NCBI GenBank assembly: GCA_902805475.1
Contig: CADCSX010000008.1
Span: forward strand, 930,001 to 994,000
Direction of reading: 5' to 3'
DNA from: Entonaema liquescens
Taxonomy: Eukaryota > Ascomycota > Sordariomycetes > Xylariales > Xylariaceae
Length of the DNA: 64,000 bases
The position numbers and the translations under genes are program-made. The notes under the pieces were generated by a model. That model saw nothing but the letters and a program-made list of their open reading frames with translations. It had not been told where the DNA came from and did not search any database. Shown here piece by piece: positions 22,042 through 33,693 of this stretch (position 1 is the stretch's first letter; the number at the start of each line of letters is the position of its first letter).

Positions 22042-23596
22042 AAGATATTCGTGAATTGAATTGTATAAAAAGACTTCTTTTTGGAAAGAAGTTATAACTA
22101 AGAAGCCTAATTCCGCTCCTTGTTGAATGCATAGTATATCCATAGAGTATATGATATATGATGCATTATGAAATACCACAGATCGCATGGCGCATGCATC
22201 TACTCTCCAAGCGCCTCCTTGATCCGATATATTGTAAAATATGCTCTTGAATTATGGTCAACTGGGCGAGTCTAATCAATCCTACCTCATAACGGATATC
22301 GTCCTAACGTATTTTTCACGTCCTGCCATACTCCGTAAGAACAAAAACCAGCAGCCTAAAAGCAAGGGAATAGGGGTGCCGCCACCTCTTTAGTTCACGA
22401 AACCCAATTGAATCCGCATTGACCGACAGACGGACTCATTCTCATTCTCGACCAACGCCGCAATTGATACCTTAGCGATGCCAGGTTCATTGAAACCGTT
22501 CCCGAATTAATCGTATTCGTACCTACCTAAAAACCCAGGAGCCCGTTAAAACGTATCCCAACAGTTCCTATTAGCCAGTTAGCCAGCCAGCCGGAGTGAG
22601 GCGCGCGCCTCGACGCCAAGTAACGCATCGTACGATTAACATCTGATGTCCGGGGGAAAGAAGCTTACTAGCGAAATTCACTCATTTCTGATGTCAGACA
22701 TGCAAGAGGAAAGAGGAGAGCGAGAAGAGGAGACAGACAAATAATTGCGCGCAAGAATGTATCATCAGCCTAGGGGCCGATGGATCTATTATTAACTTTG
22801 GGAAAAAAAGAGGATTCCGAAATGCGCTTCTTCGTCTCCCGCAGGAGGTAAAAGGTAAAAGGTTAGGTATCACTATAGAACTTTGTAGATTCCAAAAAAC
22901 AGATAATTCGCTGGCGCCACTCCTCCTCTCGAGTCTCCCAGCCAAGAACTCTTATCCTGAGTAGGCAGTAAAGGGGTGTGAAAAAAACAATCCTAAATTG
23001 ATTCATTTCCCTTGGTTCTCCATTTCTTCCCATAGACCGTAGGACGATGTACCTAACAGACTTGTGTGTGAAATTTGCCAGTCCGAATCCCCACCAAAAA
23101 CGCCGTAGTTGTGCTTGAGCAGCAGCACTATTCCCAGTATAAACCCTGTTCATCTATCCCCTAGATGTTTTCTCCCTAAGTGAAAAATAATTCGAATCTT
23201 TTTTTTCTAGAACGCCCAACATGCAACCCGACCGTGTTATTTACCGGACTCCGATGTATTTTCATACAGGTTGAGGTATATATGTACGTGTGTGATAGGT
23301 AGGTATATGTTAATGATAGGTTAAGGCGACTCAGAAGGTTGGTGAATGGTTCGTTCGTGTTCAAGATTGATTGATGATGTTGCGTAATGAGATATTCAAA
23401 AAGCTTTCTGAGACTACCAAGCCTAGATTGATTGAGGTGGGTTGCCAATGTCGGGTATCGTTGGTCTGAGCAAGATATTCGTTCATCGTCGTTAGAATCG
23501 TTGTCGAAGTAGTAATGCTTGATTAATATGTTGGGTGAGTGGTGAGTGATGAGAAATATTTCACGCGTAAACTGAGTAAAACTAGATTTTCTCGTC
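22042..23596. other. Intergenic block, no gene seen
   Basis: Convergent 3' ends of ICP55 and the bHLH gene lie here. A purine-rich stretch is at 22700-22740 (AGAGGAAAGAGGAGAGCGAG) and short poly-A runs at 22802 and 22980. Minus-strand frames at 22694-23153 and 23176-23448 have no family pattern. Confidence 0.45.
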
Positions 23597-25145
23597 TTAT
23601 GAAAAGGCCCTAGGGTTGAAGACGGAAGCGCCGTATCCTTGAGGTGCCCAATTTGGTGCAGGTGCAGCGCCGACTAATTGTTCGAAGGCATGCAGCCGGC
23701 GGGCGAGTTCTTCATTCTTTTGTGCCATCGACCGATTCCTCCGCTCAAGTTGGTGGATATATTCGGTGGCCTTGGTCAAGACGGTACCCTATATATTGTA
23801 TTAGTTGTTTGCCCCATATATCAATTCTGATATTTAATGAGACATACCTTGCTAACCTTAGGTGCGGTTCTTGATGCGCCGCCGTTATCATTGTCATCCC
23901 CATCTTCAGGTATCGCGCGCAGGGATGGAATAGCATCTCGCAGTTCGGCGATCTTGTCCTTCAAATTCGTACGATACTTTCGTTCAATGTCGTTATGCGC
24001 CGCCCGGTCACTATTCCTGGGCTTCTCCTTGGCCTTCTCAGAAGCATCTATCGAGTTGTTCCGTGTAGGTGCTTGGGGTCGTGCGGCGGTGGGCTTAATG
24101 CGAGGCTCGGGCGTGTTGCTCTTGCTATCGCTCATAGTAGTGGGGCTTTGGTTGACTTCGAATCGGAAATCCATTCCGGGAGCTTGTCTTGCGGCTATTT
24201 GCTGTTGAGGGACTTGCCCAGTGCCCATAGCAATAGCCAGTAGTCTCTGGCGTTCGGGGTCGTTGAAGGGGGGGTTAACGTTCACGTAGTCCATGCGAAA
24301 GCCGGGCTGCGGAGGCTCCCAGCTTAGAGGCGTAGAGTAGAGTCTCTCGCGGGGTGGTACTTCCGAAGGGATGGGGGCCGAGTCGTTCTTAGTTAGTTGG
24401 TCGGCCAAGGCCATAGAGAAGAGGTCGTCTTCGTCCGACAGCGCGTGGTCAAGGGCGCTATCGTCGACCAGATCAGCAGTTGACGACGGCGGATAAGCCA
24501 CTTTGAAGTTGTTGCCGGATCTTCCGACAATCCTTGACCTAGGACGAGGTTGGGCTAAAATCGGGGATTTGCCCTATATCTCAACAAGCTTTAGCACCAT
24601 CCTTAAGAGATGTGGTCGAAGGTCATCTCCGACTAAGGTAGTTGTAGACACTTACGGTTCTGTTTTCTCGTGTCTCAAAGAGGGGGTCACTCTCGTTATC
24701 GCTATCGAAGCGAAGCCAGTAATCAGAACAGTCAAGGGTGGATGGGTTCTCAGTGAACTTGGACTTTCGGATATCAGAACACTGGCGCTTCTTAGGTAGC
24801 TCCTGTCCAGCAAGCTTATGTTTATGTGAGATAGTTGAAAGGTTCTGAGAGGCAGTTGAGGCTGGCGAGTCAGCTGAAGTGCTGGGGGTCTGATGAGAGC
24901 CTGAGGTTGGGACCGAGTTCACAACACTTGATTCGGCTGACCTATCTAGTTCGTCCCAGAAGCTGATGGATGATAATTGCTGAGAGTAGTCTGTGGTCTG
25001 ATCGAAGAATGTCTCAAAGGTCTGGGGAAGGTTAGGGCTTTTATCTTTTCGAGGTCCAAGTAAGGTATTTATCAATCTATGTCTAGCATACCTTGTCGTT
25101 ACCAGCAGGATAAACGTCAATGTCCTGCATAACACCTGCGTCCAT
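23597..25145 (-). CDS. SREBP-type bHLH transcription factor without membrane anchor (SrbB-like)
   Basis: Four exons, in order 25092-25145, 24656-25021, 23848-24573 and 23597-23788, give 445 residues. A long Ser/Pro/acidic region (1-320) contains a DALSDEDDLFSMALAD-like acidic patch, likely activating. The basic region starts at about residue 333: HNDIERKYRTNLKDKIAEL. The tyrosine at 340 is the diagnostic substitution of SREBP-class bHLH proteins, giving sterol-element as well as E-box binding. Helix 1 ends DAIPSLR; a loop of about 35 residues rich in Asp and Gly spans the last intron; helix 2 and a short zipper follow (TVLTKATEYIHQLERRN, MAQKNEELARRL). No hydrophobic transmembrane pair is present, unlike SREBP/SrbA, so it resembles Aspergillus SrbB, a regulator of hypoxia and metabolism. 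The start at 25145 gives MDAGVMQDIDVYPAGNDK. Confidence 0.88.
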
Positions 25146-25987
25146 GACGAATCCCACAACAATTTAAGGGTCACCAGCAGGTCTTTGGTGACACTATACG
25201 TCGATTGTTATGGATATAAATATATGGGGGGAAGAGTCCCGGGAAACGGGATAGTCGTCGGAAAGCTAGACCTTGTAAGTTGATGTATGCGCTATCATGC
25301 GAAGTCCGGGCTTGGCGAGATAGACGATGAAGCCGGAAAGACTAAAGGCGAATAGCTTCAAGAGGGACGGCGCGAATTGCCACGTCCGTTCCCGTGTATC
25401 GTGGTACGGTTGCGCAGCCAGGTAACCTCAAGGCCGGGGATGTAGTATGTAGATTGTATGAAGGGGAGTTGGGTGTAAGTGTGAAGCCACCAAGCGAAGC
25501 GAGCAAGCCACACAAACACACTATAGAGAAAGATGTGGTATAGGGGGGTGTTGCGGTCTCGACTGTGAGGTATGGAGGTATGGAAAGGTATGATATCACA
25601 AATATCAGATGGTAATGCCACAATGGTGAATGAATCAAACGATGTTGAAGAACGGATGATATGATATAGAATAAACAAATAAGCTAGGTAGTTAGTTCGG
25701 TTGGGTGGCTAGCTTATCTATGTATAGGACAGGTTGGATCAGGATGGAGTGAGATGGGAATTCGAGAATTCGGCCGTTAAAGAATAAGAATTAGATCCCA
25801 CGAAGTCTTACTGGGCCGGGGTGCCGTTGAAGCGTATGAAGCGTATGGAAGCGTACAATGGCCGAGACCGCCCGACGATGCAAGGGTACAAGTTACAGTC
25901 CAGAATTAATGGCCTGACGCTGCAGAGCAACGGAGACGCTCAGATAAAATCCCCAGCCGGGCCCCCAAAGGGAGATCCCGATATACT

Positions 25988-26035
25988 ACCATAATACCAT
26001 AATACCAACATAATACCAATACCATATACTACCCT
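25988..26035. repeat. Imperfect ATACCATA short tandem repeat
   Basis: Repeated ATACCATAATACC-like units precede a GC-richer stretch, in the far upstream region of the bHLH gene. Low complexity only. Confidence 0.5.
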
Positions 26036-26264
26036 TTCTTAGGGGGTACGGTACTGAGACGGTACTGGACGCTGGGGCCGTACCCGTAAACTAGGGGGAT
26101 ACTGCCTCGGCGGCAGGTCGCCGCGGTAGCAAGAGTAATAGAGACAGACCCATTGTAGACCGCCAGCGTGACCCGTAATCCAATGAAGAGCTCCGAATAG
26201 TTCCTAGTAATTCCTAAAAATTTCTGGGCAATTACCTTAATAACCTTTATTACGGGGATACTAT

Positions 26265-26345
26265 GTACGATGTGTACGATTCTGTACGATGCTAAGAATT
26301 ACTTGAGATACTTGGGATACTTGGAAGACTTGGAATACTTGGAAA
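26265..26345. repeat. Short repeats GTACGAT and ATACTTGG
   Basis: GTACGAT occurs three times, followed by four or five imperfect copies of a ten-base GATACTTGGA-like unit. Confidence 0.6.
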
Positions 26346-26902
26346 GTTGCTGGGGGAGAATGCTAAGAGCGGCAAACGGGAAAATGAAGGACCTGGGAAG
26401 GACACCTTGGTAGGGCCTAAGGAAATGGCAGAAGACCATTCTTTCGACATTGTGGGCTGATGGCCGCAGCGGTCAAAAAAAGTATGGGAACCGATGGGAA
26501 CTAATGGGAACTATGGGATTTGCCTGCGTTGCAAAAAAAAAAAAAAAAAAACTCGTCACAGTTTTCCTCGGTCCTCTCAGTCCTCTTAGTCCTCTCGATG
26601 CTCTCAAACGAGGAAAAAGAGGAAAATCGTTGTCATCGGTGCACCGGGAGGGTAAAAGGTGGCCTGACTTTTGTCGACAAAGGGAATCTCTTCAAGGGGA
26701 CGGTCTAGAATCATGCGTCATGTGGGGTGAGAAAATCAAAGATCAGGCCATTCACAAGGCTGACATTTTAAATATCGTATGACCTTCGCTTTCGCTCCTT
26801 TGGAAATAACGAGACCAGGGTTCTAGATGTTAATAGTTGAGGTAATTGGATAAAAATCAAGCAATTAAATTTCTATTGGTTGGCATTTTCCCCAACCAAA
26901 TA

Positions 26903-26956
26903 CCCTTAAGTGCCTTAAATGCCTTAAAATGCCTTAAAATGCCTTAAAATGCCCTA
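26903..26956. repeat. Tandem repeat of ATGCCTTAAA unit
   Basis: Five near-identical 10-11-base copies of TGCCTTAAAA, decaying at both ends (CCCTTAAG, GCCCTAGA). Confidence 0.7.
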
Positions 26957-29235
26957 GATTTTCGCAGCCTCGCTGAAAACTCCACTGAAACCTAACGGTT
27001 TTAGGTAGGACAGTCATGTGCCACAGAAGCTAAGTTAGAAAACCTAACGGAGAACGGCAGGATGGACCCCTCCAGAATCTCATGAAATTTTTTTAAGCTT
27101 GTGGCGGATTGTGGCTTATCAAATAAGATCGAAAAAGTTGAAAACCTGTAAAGATCAACTACGATTAACTAGCTGCTTCGTACTAATTATTTTCGTACCT
27201 TTTTTGTTTTTTTCGGATTCTCGTCACTTACTAATTAAAGGTACTTAGATACAACCACATGTTCTACTAAGGTTCCTATTTCTACTTTCCGTTTTCTTCC
27301 GTGTTGCTTCATGTAGGAACATCGCATAGACACCCGCATACATCTTCGCATATACATGGCATATATACATACAGTATGCATGCAACGTCGTTGCGGATGA
27401 TATATTCCGGCCCTCAACTACAAAAAATCCTCACGAGGCTTCTTACCGACACGGGAAACACTAAGTCGTGTTTTGATCTCGTATAGATAATCAGTGCTTA
27501 CTCCATAGTTCTTAGATTCCTCTTAGGTAAACCACGTGTATCCATATATGCTTCTACATATGCTTGTTCAAGGCACACTCCGTCCACCGTTCAAGGTGGT
27601 GTCTTCCACTTGTGATATCAAACTAATAAAAATGTCTCTGATAGTTACTGAAACGACACTTCTAAGTATCAACCAAGTATCAACTTTCTCATTCAACAAC
27701 GTAGTAGCTTCGTCCTCTATCCCCCTTATTTCGAAATTATACCAGCAAGTCGGGGCACGTTCCGTCCTATCAGGTAGGGCTCAGGGACAGATCTATTGGC
27801 TCTATTCCCTACATTCAGATATTCGGCTAGATCTCAGATCGTACGATCACAACAATTTCTCTATGCGAGTGATACCGCGCCTAGGGTCCTTGCCATCCTG
27901 CACATCCACATCTAGAGATGTTCCCAGCCGTTGCATACCCGCGGTTGCAGGAAACTTACTACCTATACCACCTCGTGCCAGCCGCTTTCCTTACTAATGT
28001 AGGGGAACTATCATATTTACAACCTCGTGAGCGAATATTAAAGTTACCTCACGAATATGTTCTAGATGTCTCGATGGAAAACCGGTCAGCGGTCATAAGT
28101 CGGTAAGTCGTTCAATAACTATTTCCGGGAGAAGATCGTATCTTCTATCAGCAAGTTCATCGACGATTGTCGATTATCCTGGTCCCTTCTGAGACATTGA
28201 TCTGGGAATCCCTGGGACGCATCATTCTACCGCGACGTAAGCAGACACGTTGCAGCTGTCAAAGGACTCCCAATATGTTTTGAATTGCCGGAGGGATGAG
28301 ATCTAGATCTAGACCGACATGTGCTCAAATCCGGACTACCGGATACTCTTGGTCAGGCGGAAGATGCCCGCTGGCCATGAACTCAAGTTCACGATGCCTC
28401 CAGAAGATGCTTCAGTAATGGGCGGTAGGTATTGTAGCTAGTAGTGTTTCTTTGCCACGTTCTATGAGACTCATTTCATCTATTTCCACATTTCTACACC
28501 TTTTCTTCGTGTCACATGGCTATAATAGTGTATTAAGGTCCCGAGGGGAATATCATATGTACGGGATGTAGTCATTCCCTAGCGTAGACACGATTATCGG
28601 CAGTCTCCGAACTAAGAAATGGCGCGCGCCTAGGGCCTAGCTTCGCCCAGCCAAAGATGTCGTGCGTATTGCGACTAGAGCACGGATAGCTATCACAGTT
28701 TGTTTTGTTTGGAACCACTTATTCCGATCGCCATGAAACGAACCGAGCGGGCCGTTATGTCCAACCGGGAATCCAAATCATCAAGCTATTCCTAATCAAC
28801 GTCAAGACCACGCACGCTATGATTATGACGGCGGGAACCATCCGCGATATCTACGCCTCTAGTCAAGCAGAAGCATCGCCGGGGTAGCACTGGTTTCGTT
28901 CGGAATATCCCTAGATGATTTGATTTGCCTTCGGAAATTTCTTTCCAAATAGGGCTCAAATACTCCGGGGTATCTATTCGTACCTAATTTCTTCGACGGC
29001 GAGAATGCCGGGAGGCAAGATTAAACGAGGCGTATGCGTAGCGTCTTGACGAAGTATTAATCACTTCGCTGCTCGGAGTTTCTTAACTTTGTGCAAGGCA
29101 ACTCCATTTCATAATTCGATATGCAACTCTCATGTGCTAGGCATAAGAAATAATTACGAAAGCATTATAGGGATGTTATAGCCAAGAGCAAAATAAGTTG
29201 TTGTATCAAGCATAAATTATGTTTCATTGCTAGGC

Positions 29236-29279
29236 TTAAGTATGTATTGGAGTTCGTACTTAGTTAAGTACATACTTAA
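29236..29279. repeat. Perfect 11-bp inverted repeat
   Basis: TTAAGTATGTA and TACATACTTAA are separated by 22 bases. It lies in gene-free AT-rich DNA and could form a stem-loop. Confidence 0.65.
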
Positions 29280-30641
29280 TGTTGGTTATATCTATAGAAG
29301 CTTTTTTCTTCATTAATTGTTCATGATGTTCAACTCTATCAGAGAATGTTTGCTAACCTGTGTCCTAACTACCAGGCTAGCCACACATAAGAACACATCA
29401 GCTCTTATTAATACCTGTTGAGGATATTAGGTTGGTGTAGGACTATGAACTCATAAAGTACAGATAAATAATCTTCAAGTCAATTATCTAGATACAATAA
29501 TTATATACCTATCAAACTAAGGTTATATCTCTTATGGGCGTATATTAATCGACTCTATGCCGTGTATTTGCACCCCGAGTACTAGATTACCACAGCCTAG
29601 TATTTCTTCCCCCTGCATTTCATCTATTACTCACTCCCGTGGGTTCGGTGTCAAATTCCGAAAGACTTCTCGGCTCAGATCCCTGTATAACAGGATCGTG
29701 AGAATGCTTAGTTGGGCGTCTCCTGTGAAACGAAGATTGTTACATCTCAGCTAATGTCATTCGATCAACGTTCTATCTCAACAATTTCCAATTATCTAAC
29801 ATAATTGCCACTAAGAATGTCGTACAGACAAGCTGAAACATTACTTTTAGATTCTGACAATGCAGATGGCTTATGGTGGTTAGATGTCAGTAACAATCTT
29901 ATGATCCTACACCGACTCTATGGCGGACGGCAACTTGGCACGTTAGATTTTGTCACCCCTAGATATCCCAGGATCTAGATAATCTAGCCTGAATCTTGTC
30001 AGTGTCAATACGAGATCATTAGGCGCATCTTTTCGACGAAGTGCCCAAGTAGCTGATAGGATAACTTATAGCACGGTGACGTAAGCAACGATTGCAACAT
30101 TAACATAACAAATTTACCTATTCTAGACGTATAGGAATGAAAAAAAAAAAAAAAGGTTGAATTAAGTATTAGGTAATGCATTGAGTAGTTGGAGATAGAT
30201 GCCATAGAATGGGTTGGCTTTGAAAGGGAGGGCTGACAACATTGGGACGGCTAAGGTAATGCACGTTCTAGTATCTCATTGAGCCCATCTTCTAGCACTT
30301 TTGGTTAAATATCACGGGATACACGGCGAATCACGGCCGACGTGTCGGACATTTTCAATCCGGAGCGGTTGCCGGGTTTTTACAAGACATGCGCCAAGTG
30401 GGGAGAAGTGGAAACGGGACACATCGGAGGGGCATCCGGCATTCCCGGAATCGATAGGTTATGCTGCCGGGTGGGGGAAGCACGTCATTCCTAGCGCCAT
30501 GCGAATTTAAAAGGCAAGGCAACGCTCCTAGGACCTAGAACAAAAACCATCGTACGACAGACCAGATTTAATTTATGAGATACACCTCTGAAATTACTAC
30601 GCAGAGGCTAAGTCATATATTAAGAACGCCAAGTTTTGCAA

Positions 30642-30665
30642 TTAACTACCTAGGTAGGTAGTTAA
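30642..30665. repeat. 11-bp inverted repeat with two-base gap, TAGGTAGG type
   Basis: TTAACTACCTA and TAGGTAGTTAA are separated by GG. The repeat ends 26 bases before the start codon of the DOPA-dioxygenase-family gene, so it is probably in its leader or core promoter. Confidence 0.65.
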
Positions 30666-30691
30666 GTTGAGTTCCAAAGAGCGCACGCGCC

Positions 30692-31375
30692 ATGGTCTAC
30701 ACAGCGGGGAAGTATACTTACGTTTCTCCTCTCGAGGGGTACGAGAATGCCCCGCCGCTGCCGGACGAGAAGAACGAAGACGGCAAAAGCTACAAGAACC
30801 CAGTGAGCGATACCCTCAGCAAGGCCTATCTCGAGTTCCCGGATCCGCTGGAGAAGGGCCGTCGCGGTGGTTTGTAAGTGTTCCGACGACGAAGCTCCAC
30901 AATTGCTGCCAAACTAACGTCTGGGGGCCGGCATCCCCCTCAGCGACATCCATATATACTACTTGCCGAACAACGAGAGTCAGCAACAACATGCAAAAGA
31001 TCTATGGGAGCGGATCCGACGAGAATGTATGACTCCTGTGTACCCTCCTTTTCTTATGCATTTTCTCTCGTAAAGCTGTATGAGGGCTTTGGCGGATTTG
31101 CTGAATAACCTTCATGCGCAGTTCCCGAGCTAAGGATATACCGACTCTGGGACCGGCCGATAGGCCCTCATCCAGTAGCGATGTTTGAGGTTAATCTCTT
31201 CTCGCCGGCCCAGTTTGGCGCGTTTATTCCTTGGCTTGCTATCTACAGAGGCCCATTGTCAGTGTTGATCCACCCCAACACGGTTGAGGATGAAGAGGGT
31301 GTTGAGCGCAGAAATCATTCACAGAGGGCTATCTGGATGGGAGAAAGGTTCCCTCTGGATTTAGATAAACTCTGA
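30692..31375 (+). CDS. DOPA 4,5-dioxygenase family protein
   Basis: Three exons, 30692-30873, 30944-31026 and 31122-31375, all with GTAAGT/GTATGA donors and CAG acceptors, give 172 residues. After a polar N-terminal segment (about 60 residues) comes the ferredoxin-like core: FDIHIYYLP, the helix QHAKDLWERIRREFP, RIYRLWDRPIGPHPVAMFEV and LSVLIHPNT. The three conserved histidines (H64, H105, H139) correspond to those of the family, which includes the Amanita betalain enzyme DodA that opens the catechol ring of DOPA. Most ascomycete members have unknown substrates; extradiol cleavage of a catechol is the safest guess. The length is normal for the family. An inverted repeat lies just upstream. 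Confidence 0.9.
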
Positions 31376-31768
31376 ACTAGATATAAGCAGCGTGCATCCC
31401 GTGGAGCATTAAATGAGCAGACGGCCACATCAGTGTCAGAAAGACATGCAGTCAATATAAGACGACCAGTTTCATGAACTACCCAAAACGTACTTTATAT
31501 GTTATAACGCAGCAAGCATTTCACTTAATCATTTGGTAGGATGATCTCGTGGCGAATAATAGGCTACCTACCTAGGTTAGGGAATCGATGCTCTTAAGAG
31601 ATGATCATCTGAGGTTTCAGAAAATGGTTTCAAGTAATCATGAATGATAAGTGTGTATTCACGACAACTACATACCGCTTTACCGAAATAGGGATATTTG
31701 AACATAATATAGGTTCGCTTCTACCCTAGTCCCGCTTCCCAACCCAAGAGCAACCTACTAGTTCGTGC
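31376..31768. other. Convergent spacer, no gene seen
   Basis: Shared 3' region of two convergent genes; holds one CTACCTACCTAGGTTAGG element at about 31564-31582. Confidence 0.5.
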
Positions 31769-32863
31769 TCAGTTATGATCCATCACCTGGCTTATGTTTC
31801 CGCAGAATTTGCCTTGAAGGGCATCCTTAGCCAGTTTCCTAGCGTCCTTATTACACTCTTTCGGAACGCAATAGAACTTAAACGTGACGCCAATTTGCTT
31901 TTCTATCTCGGAAAGCACATGTATGACTTTCTGATATGTGGCACCGTGCTTGACAGGCTTTCTGTGCTTTGTTAACAACTTCCCATCTTCCTCTATCCAT
32001 TGCTTCCGGAACTTGCAGATGTTGTCGACGACTTTCGCGTTGTCTGAGACGACGATGGTTCGGAACGGGTGCTTGTCAATGTAGAACGACCCGCCGCCAA
32101 CTTTAACCTTCCGAAGCTCTCTCTCGGCAATAATTTGAGAAGGAGACACATCTCCTGGTGGTTGTATAGAGGGGCCCGGTATGGACGGTATGCCTAGCTC
32201 GGCTAGGGCCGTTTGTATTCCAACAAGCTCTTTAATGGCGTTATCTGTTAATGTTTCTATAAGCGTCCCACGCTCGTTTGAAATCTTGGATTGTACGGCC
32301 GTAAGTGCTATACGCATAGCAGTAAGCTCGGCGATTTCTTCGTCATATTGCGTGTTCTTGTCTCCGTAGGGTGCTGCTATGTTGTATATGGAATTTGGTC
32401 CAACAAAAACTCCAATACCAGCCGTATGTCCAGTAGAGCCTTCCGGTGTTTGACCTTCTGGTATGGCATCTCCATGAACATGGATAACGATAGATGATTC
32501 TATAAGAAGACCCTTTCGATTCTGATCAATATCTTTATCTGGCATAAACCAGGCACAATGATACGGATGCTCGAAGTTCTCGGACTTGCTGTATCCGAAA
32601 AGCCAGGTCGCTTGGCATTCTTTACAGTACTTGAACACGCCTTTCATCTTCGGATCCGTAGGTGGTAAAGGCTTGGGAGGATTTTCGAAGTCCCACTTCA
32701 TGCGTCTCTGTCTCCATGTTGGGCCAACGAGCTGCTCGTCCCACTGTGGTATAAAGTACCGAGTGTCATACAAAAGGAAATTCACAACCGGCAACATGCT
32801 TATGATTACATCCTTGCGGTTGAGCTTGTTCTTCTGATAGAGTTCTTCAGCTAGTATTAGCAT
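31769..32863 (-). CDS. RNase H-fold protein with N-terminal Cys/His element
   Basis: The frame is 364 residues. The C-terminal two thirds fit an RNase H type-1 fold: strand IVIHVHGDA (D132), helix EEIAELTAMRIALTAV (E179), strand TIVVSDNAKVVDNI (D274) and NKDARKLAKDAL (D340), giving the D-E-D-D set expected for metal-dependent cleavage of the RNA strand in RNA-DNA hybrids. Residues C80, C83, H99 and H102 (KYCKEC...FEHPYHC) could bind zinc. The true start may be further upstream: a plausible intron (32867-32905, GTATGG...ATATAG) joins an open stretch reading FDLFTKCLIK in frame, but no ATG is found in it, so at least one more exon would be needed. The protein is probably a host fungal gene rather than a retroelement, since no reverse transcriptase is adjacent. 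Confidence 0.75.
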   Translation of the reverse strand: MLILAEELYQKNKLNRKDVIISMLPVVNFLLYDTRYFIPQWDEQLVGPTWRQRRMKWDFENPPKPLPPTDPKMKGVFKYCKECQATWLFGYSKSENFEHPYHCAWFMPDKDIDQNRKGLLIESSIVIHVHGDAIPEGQTPEGSTGHTAGIGVFVGPNSIYNIAAPYGDKNTQYDEEIAELTAMRIALTAVQSKISNERGTLIETLTDNAIKELVGIQTALAELGIPSIPGPSIQPPGDVSPSQIIAERELRKVKVGGGSFYIDKHPFRTIVVSDNAKVVDNICKFRKQWIEEDGKLLTKHRKPVKHGATYQKVIHVLSEIEKQIGVTFKFYCVPKECNKDARKLAKDALQGKFCGNISQVMDHN

Positions 32864-32969
32864 ATTCTATATGGTGTAACAGTTGAACAATATACTTAGC
32901 CATACCTTTATTAGACATTTTGTGAAGAGGTCGAATGAGTAATATGCTTTTGTCGAAGGAGTCGTCCTT

Positions 32970-33693
32970 ACTTCTGGTTTCTCAGCAGAAAGAAGAATAA
33001 AATCCTGTGATTATTATCGAGGTAAGTTCCAGGGCGGCGATATCTTATAAGAAACCTATGAATTGTGCGCTCAGGTTTTACAGGTCGTTTGAATAATCAA
33101 AAATGAAAAATGATGTTGAATGTCTAGGCTCAAATTAATGTCAAGTGGAAACCATTCGTAGTTTTACCAGGAATCCCAGTCTACGCTATAGAAGCCTGCA
33201 GCTATACAAACGGAAAGGGCCCTTCGTTTGTCATGACCCCTTTAAAATCCTCGATTAATTGTGAAGCTGCGATGCGCTCTATGTGTGACCACCCTAACTA
33301 AAGTTTCTGTCATCGTAGAGACCTTAGTCTCCTAGCAACTGCCGCAATAGCCAGGCGAGATAGTAGGGTTTAGGTTATAAGAGTTCTCTTAGACTACCGA
33401 GTCTTTAAGTAGACGTAAACAAACCCTGAATAAAGAGGTAAACAGGACGAGGAGAATTGGCAGGTTATCTTTCGGAATTATCCGTTAGACTATTGTGAAT
33501 GGTTTAAAGACGGACAGCTATGTGTATACTTGACAATTGATATATCATTATTATAGTATCTCCTGCCCGTCTTCTACCATCCTGCTACATACCCTTATTA
33601 ACGTTTATGCTTCCCCAAAAAATACATTGACCCGATTTCCTTCTATAAAGGCGATTTATGCCCAAAGTAATAGTTATGCATCATATCATATCA
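32970..33693. other. Intergenic, AT-rich, no gene seen
   Basis: May hold the missing 5' exon of the RNase H-fold gene (an acceptor-like AATCACAG lies near 33007-33014). Nothing else stands out. Confidence 0.4.

Larger units (their letters stand above)
25146..30691. other. 5.5-kb gene-poor region
   Basis: No intact gene. The first 700 bases are probably leader and promoter of the bHLH gene. Simple repeats are common between 25980 and 26960, with a 19-base A run at 26533-26551. A stretch at 27900-28420 has coding-like character on the plus strand but stops and frame changes. A perfect 11-base inverted repeat lies at 29236-29279, and a 15-base A run at 30140-30154. Confidence 0.5.
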
